Source of the DNA: an uncultured Caulobacter sp.
GTDB lineage: Bacteria; Pseudomonadota; Alphaproteobacteria; Caulobacterales; Caulobacteraceae
Direction: 5' to 3'
DNA length: 64,000 nt
NCBI RefSeq assembly: GCF_937900395.1
Contig: NZ_CALCDX010000045.1
Location: forward strand, 21,786 to 85,785
The translations under genes and the position numbers were made by a program. Below, piece after piece: positions 1 through 8,192 of the stretch (positions are counted from its first letter, which is position 1; each line of letters starts with the position of its first letter). The notes beneath the pieces are model-generated. The model made no database searches, was not told where the DNA came from, and worked only from the letters and a program-made list of their open reading frames with translations.

Positions 1-723
1 CCGATGGGTTCGACGCGCGTCAGCCACGACGTAGACCGCCGCGCCGCCCGTCAGCAGGGCAAGACCGAACCAGGTCAGGGCATAGATAAGATGGCTGTTG
101 GGAAAACGCACGACGGTCAATCCGCCGCGGGGCCATCCGCCGGGGTTGGAGGTCGCGTCAGCGTCGACGAAATAGGGCGCCAGGGTCGTGATCCCTTGCG
201 TGCGTCCGATGGCCTGGACATCGCGCGAGTACCAGCGTCCTTCGTCCGGTCGGTTGGCCCGCAGGAAGCCGCCGCCGGGCTCGCTGAGACGCAGCAATCC
301 CACGACGGTGACCGGACCCGGCGCCTGGCCGGCGATGCGGGTGTCCGGCGTCTTGCGGGCGATGGGGACGAAGCCGCGATTGACCAGGACCGTAAAACCC
401 TGCTCGGCCCGCAAGGGCGTCATCACCCAGAAGCCGGGACCAAGCTCGGTCACCGCCTGGGTCAGGACCTCGCGCTGATGATCGTAGACGCCGACGAGGC
501 GCACCCGGCGATAGGCATCGCCTTCCCGGGTAAGCCCCGCCCATTGCGCCGGCTCGGGAGGCGGAACCGGCGCCGCCTGGAGGCGCTGCTCGACGCGGGC
601 GATCAGGTCGAGCTTCCAGGCGCGCCGCTGGACCTGCCACGCGCCGAGCGCGGCGAACAACACCGTGAAGGCCACGCAGAGGCCGATCAGGACGATCGAC
701 CGCGTGCGCAGCCCCTGGGTCAC
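1..723 (-). CDS. SURF1 family oxidase assembly protein (3' end cut by window)
   Basis: SURF1 proteins are inner-membrane assembly factors that help deliver heme to heme-copper oxidases. The visible 241 residues start at a GTG whose last two bases begin the cyoD stop (GTGA overlap), so it is the last visible gene of the cyo operon. A transmembrane helix covers residues about 9-26. The periplasmic domain has the family motif NRGFVP near residue 122, and the second helix begins after NPGGWPRGG and HLIYALTWF near the window edge. Only the last residues are missing. The alternative is another small oxidase-assembly protein, but the two-helix layout and motifs fit SURF1 well. Its place after cyoD suggests service to this quinol oxidase rather than to an aa3 enzyme. 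Confidence 0.9.
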   Translation of the reverse strand, partial: MTQGLRTRSIVLIGLCVAFTVLFAALGAWQVQRRAWKLDLIARVEQRLQAAPVPPPEPAQWAGLTREGDAYRRVRLVGVYDHQREVLTQAVTELGPGFWVMTPLRAEQGFTVLVNRGFVPIARKTPDTRIAGQAPGPVTVVGLLRLSEPGGGFLRANRPDEGRWYSRDVQAIGRTQGITTLAPYFVDADATSNPGGWPRGGLTVVRFPNSHLIYALTWFGLALLTGGAAVYVVADARRTHR

Positions 724-1103
724 GGCATCTGCTGCATGTCGTGCGCCGTCGCCGGCATCATGTGGGTGTTCAGATTGTGCATCACCCACAGCGAGCCGCT
801 CAGCGTGATGATCACCAGGATCAGGGTGAACATCAGGGCTAGCAGGGTCCATCCGCCCTCCGAACGCGCGTTCATGTGCAGGAAGTAGATCATGTGGACC
901 AGCACCTGGATCACCGCCAGACCCATCACCGCGACGGCGGTCATCTGGGGGGTCGGCAGGACATGGCCCATGACCAACCAGAACGGGATGGCCGTCAGGA
1001 TCACCGCCAAGACGAAACCGATGACGTAGTCTTTCAGCGAGCCGTGGGCGCCGTCGTGGTGCTCGTCGTGCGCGTGGTGCGCGTCATGGCTGGCCGCGCT
1101 CAT
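720..1103 (-). CDS. cyoD: Cytochrome bo3 ubiquinol oxidase subunit IV
   Basis: This is a small membrane subunit of the proton-pumping quinol oxidase, 127 residues. The N-terminal 27 residues are His/Asp-rich ([15 protein letters not shown]), followed by three hydrophobic helices, the normal CyoD topology. The second helix pair contains the typical MIYFLHMN sequence. The ATG overlaps the cyoC stop by four bases (ATGA), and the stop overlaps the SURF1 GTG, so the genes are translationally coupled. The histidine-rich leader could bind metal, but many CyoD/COX4-type subunits have such tails and no special role is claimed. Confidence 0.95.
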   Translation of the reverse strand: MSAASHDAHHAHDEHHDGAHGSLKDYVIGFVLAVILTAIPFWLVMGHVLPTPQMTAVAVMGLAVIQVLVHMIYFLHMNARSEGGWTLLALMFTLILVIITLSGSLWVMHNLNTHMMPATAHDMQQMP

Positions 1104-1726
1104 TTCAGGACTCCGAGCAGGTAGACAAACGAGAAGACGCCGATCCAGACGACGTCGAGGAAGTGCCAGAACATCGACAGGCACATCAGGCGGCGCTTCA
1201 TCTCGGCGCCGAGACCGCGCTGGGCGACCTGGACCATCAGGGTGACCAGCCAGATGATGCCGAAGGTCACGTGCAGGCCGTGCGTGCCGACCAACACGAA
1301 GAACGACGACAGGAACGCGCTGCGCTGCGGACCGGCGCCTTCGCTGATCAGGTGATGGAACTCGTAGAGCTCCAGCGACAGGAAGCCGAGGCCCAGCAGG
1401 CCGGTGATCGCCAGCCAGGCCAGGACCGGCCTTACCTTCTTGGCCTGAGCCGAGATCATCGCGAAGCCGTAGGTGATCGACGACAGCAGCAGCAGGCCCG
1501 TGTTGACAGCCACCAGCGGCAGGTCGAACAGGTCCGCGCCCGACGGGCCGGCCGCGTAGTTGCGGCCGAGCACGGCATAGGTCGCGAACAACACCGCGAA
1601 GATCAGGCAATCGCTCATCAGGTAGATCCAGAACCCCAGCAGGGTCCCGTTCTCCGGATGGTGCTCCTTGGTCAGGTAGAAGCGGCTCTTGTCCGCCTCG
1701 GTGAGGGCATGGGCTTGAGAGGCCAT
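1100..1726 (-). CDS. cyoC: Cytochrome bo3 ubiquinol oxidase subunit III
   Basis: A 208-residue subunit III of the heme-copper quinol oxidase with five predicted membrane helices, which is the bacterial quinol-oxidase form rather than the seven-helix form of aa3 oxidases. Family features are the N-terminal [15 protein letters not shown] helix, the [12 protein letters not shown] segment near residue 155 and the final [12 protein letters not shown] helix. Only two bases separate it from cyoB, and it overlaps cyoD by four. It stabilises the catalytic subunit and has no redox centre of its own. Confidence 0.96.
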   Translation of the reverse strand: MASQAHALTEADKSRFYLTKEHHPENGTLLGFWIYLMSDCLIFAVLFATYAVLGRNYAAGPSGADLFDLPLVAVNTGLLLLSSITYGFAMISAQAKKVRPVLAWLAITGLLGLGFLSLELYEFHHLISEGAGPQRSAFLSSFFVLVGTHGLHVTFGIIWLVTLMVQVAQRGLGAEMKRRLMCLSMFWHFLDVVWIGVFSFVYLLGVLK

Positions 1727-1728
1727 GG

Positions 1729-3726
1729 TCAGGTCAGGCTCCGCAGGGCTTCGGTGCGCGCGTCCTCGACGCGGATGACCTCCTCGGCCGGGATGTAATA
1801 GTCACGCTTGAAGTTGAAGGTGTGGGCGATCGCGGCGCCGATCAGGGCGACGAACGAAACGGCCGCCAGCCACCAGATGTGCCAGATCAGCGCAAAGCCC
1901 AGCACCACGCTGATCCCAGCCAGGACCACGCCCGCGCCGGTGTTGGCGGGCATGTGGATCGGGATGAAGCCGGTCGTCGGGCGCTGATAGCCTCGCGCCT
2001 TCATGTCCCACCAGGCGTCAAGCTCGCTCACCACCGGCGTGAAGGCGAAGTTGTAGGCCGGCGGCGGCGACGAGGTCGACCACTCCAGCGTCCGGCCGCC
2101 CCAGGGGTCGCCGGTGACGTCGCGCAGGGCTTCGCGGTTGCGGATGCTGACGACGATCTGGACCAGGAAGGCCACGATCCCGCACAGGATGATCACCGCG
2201 CCGATGGCCGCGATCACGAACCAGATCTGCAAGCTGGGATCCTCGAAGTGGCTCATGCGACGGGTCACCCCCATCAGGCCCAGCACATAGAGCGGGGTGA
2301 AGGCGACCCAGAAGCCGACCAGCCAGCACCAGAACGAAACCTTGCCCCAGAACGGATCCAGCTTGAAGCCGAAGGCCTTGGGGAACCAGTAGGTGATGCC
2401 GGCGAACATGCCGAACACCACGCCGCCGATGATGACGTTGTGGAAGTGGGCGATCAGGAACAGGCTGTTGTGCAGAACGAAGTCGGCGGGCGGAACGGCC
2501 AGCAGCACGCCGGTCATGCCGCCGATCACGAAGGTGACCATGAAGCCGACGGTCCACAGCATGGGGACCTCGAACCGGATGCGACCGCGGTACATCGTGA
2601 ACAGCCAGTTGAAGATCTTCGCGCCCGTCGGGATCGAGATGATCATCGTCGTGATCCCGAAGAACGAGTTCACGCTCGCGCCCGAGCCCATCGTGAAGAA
2701 GTGGTGCAGCCAGACGATGTAGGACAGGATCGTGATGACGACGGTGGCGTAGACCATCGAGCTGTAGCCGAACAGGCGCTTGCCGCAGAAGGTCGAGACG
2801 ACTTCCGAGAACACGCCGAAGGCCGGCAGGATCAGGATGTAGACCTCCGGGTGACCCCAGATCCAGATCAGGTTCACGTACATCATCGGGTTGCCGCCGA
2901 AGTCGTTCGTGAAGAAGTTGGTCAGCAGGTAGCGGTCGGCGGTCAGCAGGGCCAGGGTGGCCGTCAGGATCGGGAAGGTCGCCACGATCAGGACGTTGGT
3001 GCACAGGGCGGTCCAGGTGAAGACCGGCATCTTCATCAGGCTCATGCCCGGCGCGCGCATCTTGATGATGGTCACGACCAGGTTGATGCCCGAGAGCGTC
3101 GTCCCGACCCCCGCGACCTGCAGGGCCCAGATGTAGTAGTCGACCCCGACGTCGGGGCTGTAGGCCAGGTTCGACAGCGGCGGATAGGCCAGCCAGCCGG
3201 TGCGGGCGAACTCGCCCACGAACAGCGAGGCCATGACCAGCACAGCGCCGCCGACCGTCATCCAGAAGCTGAAATTGTTCAGGAATGGAAAGGCCACGTC
3301 GCGCGCGCCGATCTGCAGCGGCACCGACAGGTTCATCAGGCCCGTGACCAGCGGCATGGCCACGAAGAAGATCATGATCACGCCGTGGGCGGTGAAGATC
3401 TGGTCGTAGTGGTGCGGCGGCAGGTAGCCGGCGACCTCGCCGAACGCCATGGCCTGCTGGGCCCGCATCATCAGGGCGTCGGCGAAGCCGCGCAGCAGCA
3501 TGACGATGGCCAGGATGATGTACATCACCCCGATCTTCTTGTGGTCGACGCTGGTCAGCCACTCGCGCCACAGATAGCCCCACAGCTTGTAGCGGGTCAG
3601 CAGGCCCAGCACCGTCAGGCCGCCCAGGGCCACCATGGCGAAGGTGGCGAGCAGTATGGGCTCGTGCAGCGGAATGGCGTCCCAGGTGAGACGGCCGAAG
3701 ATGAATTTGACGAGGTCCGGGGACAT
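1729..3726 (-). CDS. cyoB: Cytochrome bo3 ubiquinol oxidase catalytic subunit I
   Basis: Catalytic subunit of the proton-pumping quinol oxidase, 665 residues, the full length for CyoB, with about 15 helices. All heme-copper landmarks are visible. The low-spin heme ligand lies in FTAHGVIM (about residue 110). CuB ligands lie in [12 protein letters not shown], with the cross-linked Tyr, and in the HH pair of WLHHFFTMG. Both heme histidines are in [11 protein letters not shown]. It oxidises ubiquinol and reduces O2 to water. It lies 17 bases after cyoA and two before cyoC. No frameshift or missing ligand is seen. Confidence 0.98.
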   Translation of the reverse strand: MSPDLVKFIFGRLTWDAIPLHEPILLATFAMVALGGLTVLGLLTRYKLWGYLWREWLTSVDHKKIGVMYIILAIVMLLRGFADALMMRAQQAMAFGEVAGYLPPHHYDQIFTAHGVIMIFFVAMPLVTGLMNLSVPLQIGARDVAFPFLNNFSFWMTVGGAVLVMASLFVGEFARTGWLAYPPLSNLAYSPDVGVDYYIWALQVAGVGTTLSGINLVVTIIKMRAPGMSLMKMPVFTWTALCTNVLIVATFPILTATLALLTADRYLLTNFFTNDFGGNPMMYVNLIWIWGHPEVYILILPAFGVFSEVVSTFCGKRLFGYSSMVYATVVITILSYIVWLHHFFTMGSGASVNSFFGITTMIISIPTGAKIFNWLFTMYRGRIRFEVPMLWTVGFMVTFVIGGMTGVLLAVPPADFVLHNSLFLIAHFHNVIIGGVVFGMFAGITYWFPKAFGFKLDPFWGKVSFWCWLVGFWVAFTPLYVLGLMGVTRRMSHFEDPSLQIWFVIAAIGAVIILCGIVAFLVQIVVSIRNREALRDVTGDPWGGRTLEWSTSSPPPAYNFAFTPVVSELDAWWDMKARGYQRPTTGFIPIHMPANTGAGVVLAGISVVLGFALIWHIWWLAAVSFVALIGAAIAHTFNFKRDYYIPAEEVIRVEDARTEALRSLT

Positions 3727-3743
3727 TTGACGTCTCTAGGAAA

Positions 3744-4808
3744 TCAGCGCGCCGAGGGGCCGGCGAAAGGAGCGCACAGGGCGGCGACGAACGAGCGGAA
3801 ACCACCGCCCTGTTCGCCACGCCGGACGCGCTTGTCGTATTCGAGGGTGGTGACGTTGTAGACGCCGGCCATCCCGAGGCCGCCCTTGGCGTCGATCGCC
3901 ATCATGTCGTGCTGGCACATCTTGCCCGGCTCGACGCAGCGGTTGACCGCCTTGTGGAAGAGGTCGGCGTCCACGGCGGCGAAGCGCTGGGGCGGGACCC
4001 TCTCGCTGGGCTTTTCAAGGACGAGGTAGCGCGAGCCGTCCAGGCGGCCGCCGCCCTTGCGGACCTCCTCGGTCCAGCGCGCGAACGCGTCCTCGCTCAT
4101 GCCGCGGAACTTGAAGCGCATGTGCGAGAAGCCCTCGCCGCTGTAGTTGGCCGAGAAGCCGTCATAGACGCCCGGCTTGTTGATCACCGCGTGCAGCTTG
4201 GTCGTCATGCCGGGCATGGCGTAGATCTGGCCGGCCAGGGCCGGCACGTAGAACGAGTTCATCACCGACGAGCTGGTCAGCTCGAAGTTCAGCGGCCGAT
4301 CGACCGGCGCGGCCATCTCGTTGACCGTGGCGATCCCCAGCTCCGGGTAGATGAACAGCCACTTCCAATCGAGGGCCACGACCTGGACCTTCAGCGGCTT
4401 GACGTTCTCGGCCGAGCGGCCCGGCGCGATGCGATCCAGCGGACGATAGGGGTCCAGCAGGTGGGTGCTGCTCCAGGTCACCGCGCCCAAGATGGTGATG
4501 ATCACCAGCGGCGCGGCCCAGATCACGATCTCCAACCGGGTGGAGTGGTGCCAGTCTGGATCGTACTTGGCCGCCTCGTTCGAGCGCCGGTACTTCCACG
4601 CGAAGAACAGCGTCAAGGCGATCACCGGCACGATGATCAGCAGCATCAGCACGGTCGCAATGATGATCAGGTCGCGCTGCTGGGCGGCGATGTCGCCGGA
4701 AGGGTTCATGACGACCCAGTCGCAGCCGCCCAGCGCCAGTATCAGCGGCGTCAGAGCGAGCATCTTCAGCGGGATCGAGCTTTTCTTGAGCCTGAAATTC
4801 AGTCGCAT
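3744..4808 (-). CDS. cyoA: Cytochrome bo3 ubiquinol oxidase subunit II (lipoprotein)
   Basis: Subunit II of the quinol oxidase. The chosen ATG gives a lysine-bearing signal peptide (MRLNFRLKKSS) ending in a lipobox, LALGGC, so the mature protein is probably lipid-anchored. An in-frame ATG at 4820 (MSAP...) is an alternative start; neither has a strong ribosome site. Two membrane helices follow, then a periplasmic cupredoxin fold with the subunit II motif VVALDWKWLFIYPE and the segment VMNSFYVPALAGQIYAMPGM. As in other quinol oxidases, the CuA cysteine/histidine cluster is absent. It is the first gene of the cyo operon, and two FNR/FixK-type boxes lie 46-81 bases upstream. Confidence 0.95.
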   Translation of the reverse strand: MRLNFRLKKSSIPLKMLALTPLILALGGCDWVVMNPSGDIAAQQRDLIIIATVLMLLIIVPVIALTLFFAWKYRRSNEAAKYDPDWHHSTRLEIVIWAAPLVIITILGAVTWSSTHLLDPYRPLDRIAPGRSAENVKPLKVQVVALDWKWLFIYPELGIATVNEMAAPVDRPLNFELTSSSVMNSFYVPALAGQIYAMPGMTTKLHAVINKPGVYDGFSANYSGEGFSHMRFKFRGMSEDAFARWTEEVRKGGGRLDGSRYLVLEKPSERVPPQRFAAVDADLFHKAVNRCVEPGKMCQHDMMAIDAKGGLGMAGVYNVTTLEYDKRVRRGEQGGGFRSFVAALCAPFAGPSAR

Positions 4809-4853
4809 GGGCGCGCTCATACGCTCGGGCGCCGCGACGCAACATTGGACCGT

Positions 4854-4867
4854 TTGTCCTAGGTCAA
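4854..4867. promoter_or_regulatory. FNR/FixK-type box, proximal to cyoA
   Basis: The site reads TTGTCCTAGGTCAA, a TTG-N8-CAA dyad with a perfect CCTAGG core. It lies about 46 bases upstream of the cyoA ATG and is 22 bases, centre to centre, from a second box. Binding by an FNR/FixK-class protein is inferred. Its closeness to the gene would suit repression as well as activation. Confidence 0.5.
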
Positions 4868-4880
4868 GCGTCCGCTTGAC
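4863..4880. promoter_or_regulatory. Perfect inverted repeat between the two cyoA boxes
   Basis: GTCAAGCG-TC-CGCTTGAC is a perfect repeat with 8-base arms and a 2-base spacer. It shares bases with the inner halves of both flanking TTG-N8-CAA boxes (CAA of one, TTG of the other). It may be a separate operator or simply a result of two tandem half-sites facing each other. Confidence 0.35.
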
Positions 4881-4889
4881 GATGATCAA
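4876..4889. promoter_or_regulatory. FNR/FixK-type box, distal to cyoA
   Basis: The site reads TTGACGATGATCAA. It matches the classical FNR/FixK consensus TTGAT-N4-ATCAA at nine of ten positions, the best match in the window. It lies between the divergent cyoA and MFS transporter genes, so it could act on either. Confidence 0.55.
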
Positions 4890-5039
4890 CCGGCGCCGCC
4901 TTTGGCCTGGGCGGCGTCGTGGAGCCGGAGCGCTCTGAAGGCGTTTGCCACACGCCCCCCGTTCGCGGCATGCTCGCGCCTAGACCGCCGGCAAGGCGGC
5001 GCGAGGCTGGGACGGAAAACAAGGACGAGGCGCGTCACG

Positions 5040-6371
5040 ATGGCTCACGAATTTGCAGTCCCAACCTCCTCAGGCCTTGAGCGAGACGCGCGCCGCCTCC
5101 ACGCTGACCATAAGGGCGCGCGCCCTGGGGAGATCGCCCTGGGCGTCGTTATCGGCCGCACCTCGGAATTCTTCGACTTCTTCGTCTACGCCATCGCCTC
5201 GGTGTTGGTGTTCCCCCAGCTGGTGTTCCCGTTCGTGGACCGGCTGACCGGCGTCATGCTGGCCTTCGCTCTGTTCTCGCTGGCATTCGTGGCGCGGCCG
5301 ATCGGCTCGGTGATCTTCGGCGCCATCGACCGGCGCTATGGACGAGGCGTCAAGCTGACGGTCGCGCTCTTCCTGCTGGGCGGATCGACGGCCACCATCA
5401 GCTTCCTGCCAAGTTACGCCGTCATCGGTCCTCTTTCGATCTGGGCGCTTGCCATCTGCCGGATCGGTCAGGGTCTGGCGCTCGCCGGCGCCTGGGACGG
5501 CATGGCCTCTCTGCTGGCGCTCAACGCGCCCGATAACAAGCGCGGCTGGTACGCGATGATCCCGCAACTGGGCGCGCCGTTCGGCTTCATGCTGGCGAGC
5601 GGCCTCTTTGCCTATTTCGTCTCGACTCTGGCGCCGGCCGACTTCCTGGACTGGGGATGGCGCTATCCGTTCTTCGCGGCTTTCGCGATCAATGTCGTGG
5701 CCCTGTTCGCGCGCCTACGGATCGTGGCGACCGAAGAGTTCGGCGCCTTGTTCGAAGCCCGGGAGCTGCGCCCCGTGCGGATCGCCAGTCTGGTGCGGGC
5801 CGAGGGCGGCAACGTCCTGATCGGGGCCTTCGCGCCGCTGGCCACCTTCGCGATGTTCCACCTGGTGACCGTCTTCCCCCTGTCCTGGGTGGCCCTGCAC
5901 GACGACCGCCAGGCCCTGACCTTCCTGCGCATCGAGCTGATCGGCGCGCTGTTCGGGGTCGCGGGCATCCTGGCCTCCGGCTGGATCGCCGACCGCATCA
6001 CGCGCCAGAACCAGCTGGCCCTCTCGGCCCTGCTGATCGGCGCCTTTAGCCTGCTCGCCCCGCGCCTGCTGGACGGCGGTTCGCTGGGCCAGACGGCCTA
6101 CGTGATCGTCGGCTTCATCATCCTGGGGCTGTCCTTCGGCCAGGCCGCCGGCGCGGTGAGCTCGGGCTTCTCCAAGCGCTATCGCTATACCGGCGCGGCC
6201 GTGACCTCGGACCTGTCCTGGCTGATCGGCGCGGGCTTCGCGCCTTTGACCGCCCTTGGCCTGGCCAGCCTGTGGGGCCTACCGGCCATCGGTCTCTATC
6301 TGGCGTCTGGCGCGATCGCGACCCTCCTGGCCCTGACGATCGATCGACGTCGCCGGTTGGGCCGGAAGTAG
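5040..6371 (+). CDS. MFS transporter, metabolite:H+ symporter type
   Basis: A 443-residue major facilitator with about 12 hydrophobic helices. The N-terminal half has the metabolite:H+ symporter-like pattern: an acidic helix FFDFFVYAIAS (about residue 47) and the loop DRRYGRGVK after helix 2/3, the family signature. The ATG was chosen because AAGGACGAGG precedes it; the longer in-frame extension upstream has unlike, arginine-rich composition. It is divergent from cyoABCD, and MFS genes of this kind often neighbour cyo operons in alphaproteobacteria. The substrate is unknown; proton-coupled uptake of an organic acid or compatible solute is possible. Confidence 0.85.
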   Translation: MAHEFAVPTSSGLERDARRLHADHKGARPGEIALGVVIGRTSEFFDFFVYAIASVLVFPQLVFPFVDRLTGVMLAFALFSLAFVARPIGSVIFGAIDRRYGRGVKLTVALFLLGGSTATISFLPSYAVIGPLSIWALAICRIGQGLALAGAWDGMASLLALNAPDNKRGWYAMIPQLGAPFGFMLASGLFAYFVSTLAPADFLDWGWRYPFFAAFAINVVALFARLRIVATEEFGALFEARELRPVRIASLVRAEGGNVLIGAFAPLATFAMFHLVTVFPLSWVALHDDRQALTFLRIELIGALFGVAGILASGWIADRITRQNQLALSALLIGAFSLLAPRLLDGGSLGQTAYVIVGFIILGLSFGQAAGAVSSGFSKRYRYTGAAVTSDLSWLIGAGFAPLTALGLASLWGLPAIGLYLASGAIATLLALTIDRRRRLGRK

Positions 6372-6448
6372 CCAACAAGCCCTGCGCCGACGTCCACGGC
6401 GTTTGGCGCCCACCCGGCGTTTCAGAAGGCGACCGCGCCGGTGCCGGC

Positions 6449-7972
6449 CTATTTGACGGCGATGAAGACCGGGTTGGCGTAGAACCACAGGTCTGACCAA
6501 GGATCCTCGCCCAAGGGGTCCGGCAGCGGCTCGGGCTCATCGCCGCCCGTCCCGCGAACCCGGATGTAGGTCGGGCCTTGCACGTTCTTGAGCACGTGGA
6601 TCATCGACAACACCTCGCCGTCGCGGACCCAGGAGGTCGGGGTGAAGGCGCGGACGACGCGCGTGGTGGGATTGACGTCCAGCGCACGGTTGCTCGCGGG
6701 GCCCATGACGTCGCCCTGGATCAGGTCGATGCGGGCGACGCTCGGCGAGAATCCGCCGAAATTCTTGCCCGAGGGATCGCGAACGCGGATCACGACCGTG
6801 ACGTCGGCTCCCGCCGGAACCTCCAGACGCCCGCCGATCTCGGCCTTGCGGCCACCGGCCATGGCCGTGACGTCGACCTCGGAAACCAGGTCGCCCAGGG
6901 TCACGAAGATCCGTCCGTTGCGCAGGCCGTCCAGCACGTCGTCATAGGTGCGCACGGCCTTCACATAGGTCTTCGAATATTCGCCGGGCCAGAAGTCGTC
7001 GCCGCCGTCGGTGTAGTGACGGTGGGAGTCCGAGGTCGAGGTGATCCACCAGCGGCGGCCCTCGCCCAGCATGGCGTCCCAGAAGCCGCCCAGCTTGGCG
7101 GTCATCTGATCGAAGCCGCCCATGGTCGGCGCGCGCGAATAGCCGCCCCGGTCGCCCTTGGGCTTGAGCGAACCGTCGGGATTCAGGCTCGAGGCTTGAT
7201 GCCCAGGCGCACCCTCCATGCCAACGGCGACATCAGGGGCGGTGTCGTTCCAATCGCGAAGCTCGGACGGCGAGACCAGGCCATAGCGCCCCACGCCCGT
7301 CGCTGATCTGGACGGGTGGTTGGCGATCACGACCGGGGGCCGGGGCAGCGCCTTCATGTGACGCAGGGCCTCCAGCATGAAGCCCTCCGTGTCGCGCGCC
7401 GGATCGGCGGGCCAGGGCTCACGTCGATTGTAGCCGCTTTCGATCCCGAACAGGGCGTCGCGCTCCAGGGCCGAGCGCGGGAGGATGAGGCTAGAATGCT
7501 CAGCCGCGGGGGTGTCCAGTTCCATCCCCCAGAACTGCAGCACGCCCGGCGTCTCTCGTCGGGATCGCAGAAGCTCGGGATAGGCCTCGTCTCGGTTCAG
7601 CTTCGAATGGTTCGGACCGCCGTGGTCGGTGGCGACCATCCAAGTGAGGCCATGCCTGGCCGCCATGCGGGCGTTGGTGGTGATCGGATTGCTGGCGTCC
7701 CCGGCCTTGATCAGGATCGGGGGCTGGGAAGGATCGGCGGCGGGCTTCACCGACACGCTGAACCAGCTGTGCACATGATGATCGCCAGCCAGCCAGCGGC
7801 GCTGCGCCGGCCTGGCGGGGCGCGTCGCCCTGTGCGCGGGCCCGACCGGTTCAACGGCGTGTCCAGGATGCGCCGACGTGGGCGTCCAGGCGCTCGTCGC
7901 GAGGCACAGGGCGATGGCGGCCGCGGCGCGAGGGCGGCGGAGGCGGACGGGACGAACAAACCAATTCAGCAT
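6449..7972 (-). CDS. Exported PHP-domain phosphoesterase
   Basis: A 507-residue protein of the PHP (polymerase and histidinol phosphatase) metallohydrolase superfamily. An arginine-rich start and alanine-rich stretch (RAAAAIALCLATSAW) look like an export signal ending near residue 34. Metal-site motifs in order are GDHHVHSWFS (about 63), ATDHGG (about 116), ANHPS (about 220) and TSDSH (about 312). The last 150 residues form a beta-rich domain. It follows the receptor at 8193-11084 on the same strand, across a 220-base gap holding a strong hairpin, so it is probably the hydrolase of that module. Phosphomonoester or phosphodiester hydrolysis in the periplasm or at the surface is inferred; the substrate is unknown. 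Confidence 0.75.
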   Translation of the reverse strand: MLNWFVRPVRLRRPRAAAAIALCLATSAWTPTSAHPGHAVEPVGPAHRATRPARPAQRRWLAGDHHVHSWFSVSVKPAADPSQPPILIKAGDASNPITTNARMAARHGLTWMVATDHGGPNHSKLNRDEAYPELLRSRRETPGVLQFWGMELDTPAAEHSSLILPRSALERDALFGIESGYNRREPWPADPARDTEGFMLEALRHMKALPRPPVVIANHPSRSATGVGRYGLVSPSELRDWNDTAPDVAVGMEGAPGHQASSLNPDGSLKPKGDRGGYSRAPTMGGFDQMTAKLGGFWDAMLGEGRRWWITSTSDSHRHYTDGGDDFWPGEYSKTYVKAVRTYDDVLDGLRNGRIFVTLGDLVSEVDVTAMAGGRKAEIGGRLEVPAGADVTVVIRVRDPSGKNFGGFSPSVARIDLIQGDVMGPASNRALDVNPTTRVVRAFTPTSWVRDGEVLSMIHVLKNVQGPTYIRVRGTGGDEPEPLPDPLGEDPWSDLWFYANPVFIAVK

Positions 7973-8141
7973 GGGTGCTCTCTAGCCTTGGGTTGCGACG
8001 ATTCTTCTTCGCTTTCCCCCAAAAGTCGCGACCGGCTCGGCGCATCCGGGCCGGTTGGCGCCAGCGCGCTATCGTAGAGCTGACATCCGCCGTCCGCGAC
8101 CGCGAAGAGCGCAGGGTGGCGGCGCACGCGATCGAACCGCC

Positions 8142-8178
8142 GAAGCGGCCCGCGCGCGCTCGCGCGGGCCGCTTCTTT
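8142..8178 (-). terminator. 15-bp hairpin between receptor and PHP gene
   Basis: Perfect 15-base arms (8142-8156 and 8161-8175) surround a CGCT loop. There is no clear U-run on the minus strand, so it may be a factor-dependent terminator, an attenuator, or an end that protects the receptor mRNA. It is the only strong structure in the 220-base gap at 7973-8192; nothing else was recognised there. Confidence 0.5.
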
Positions 8179-8192
8179 AAAGGCCTATTGAT

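Noticed and set aside
1822..3861. Long plus-strand reading frame opposite cyoB
   Set aside because: It is a low-complexity His/Asp/Arg/Gln-rich translation of the antisense strand of cyoB; such mirror frames are common in high-GC DNA.
4902..5039. Longer MFS transporter start at 4902
   Set aside because: The extra 46 residues are arginine-rich without family character, and the ATG at 5040 has a good ribosome site (AAGGACGAGG).
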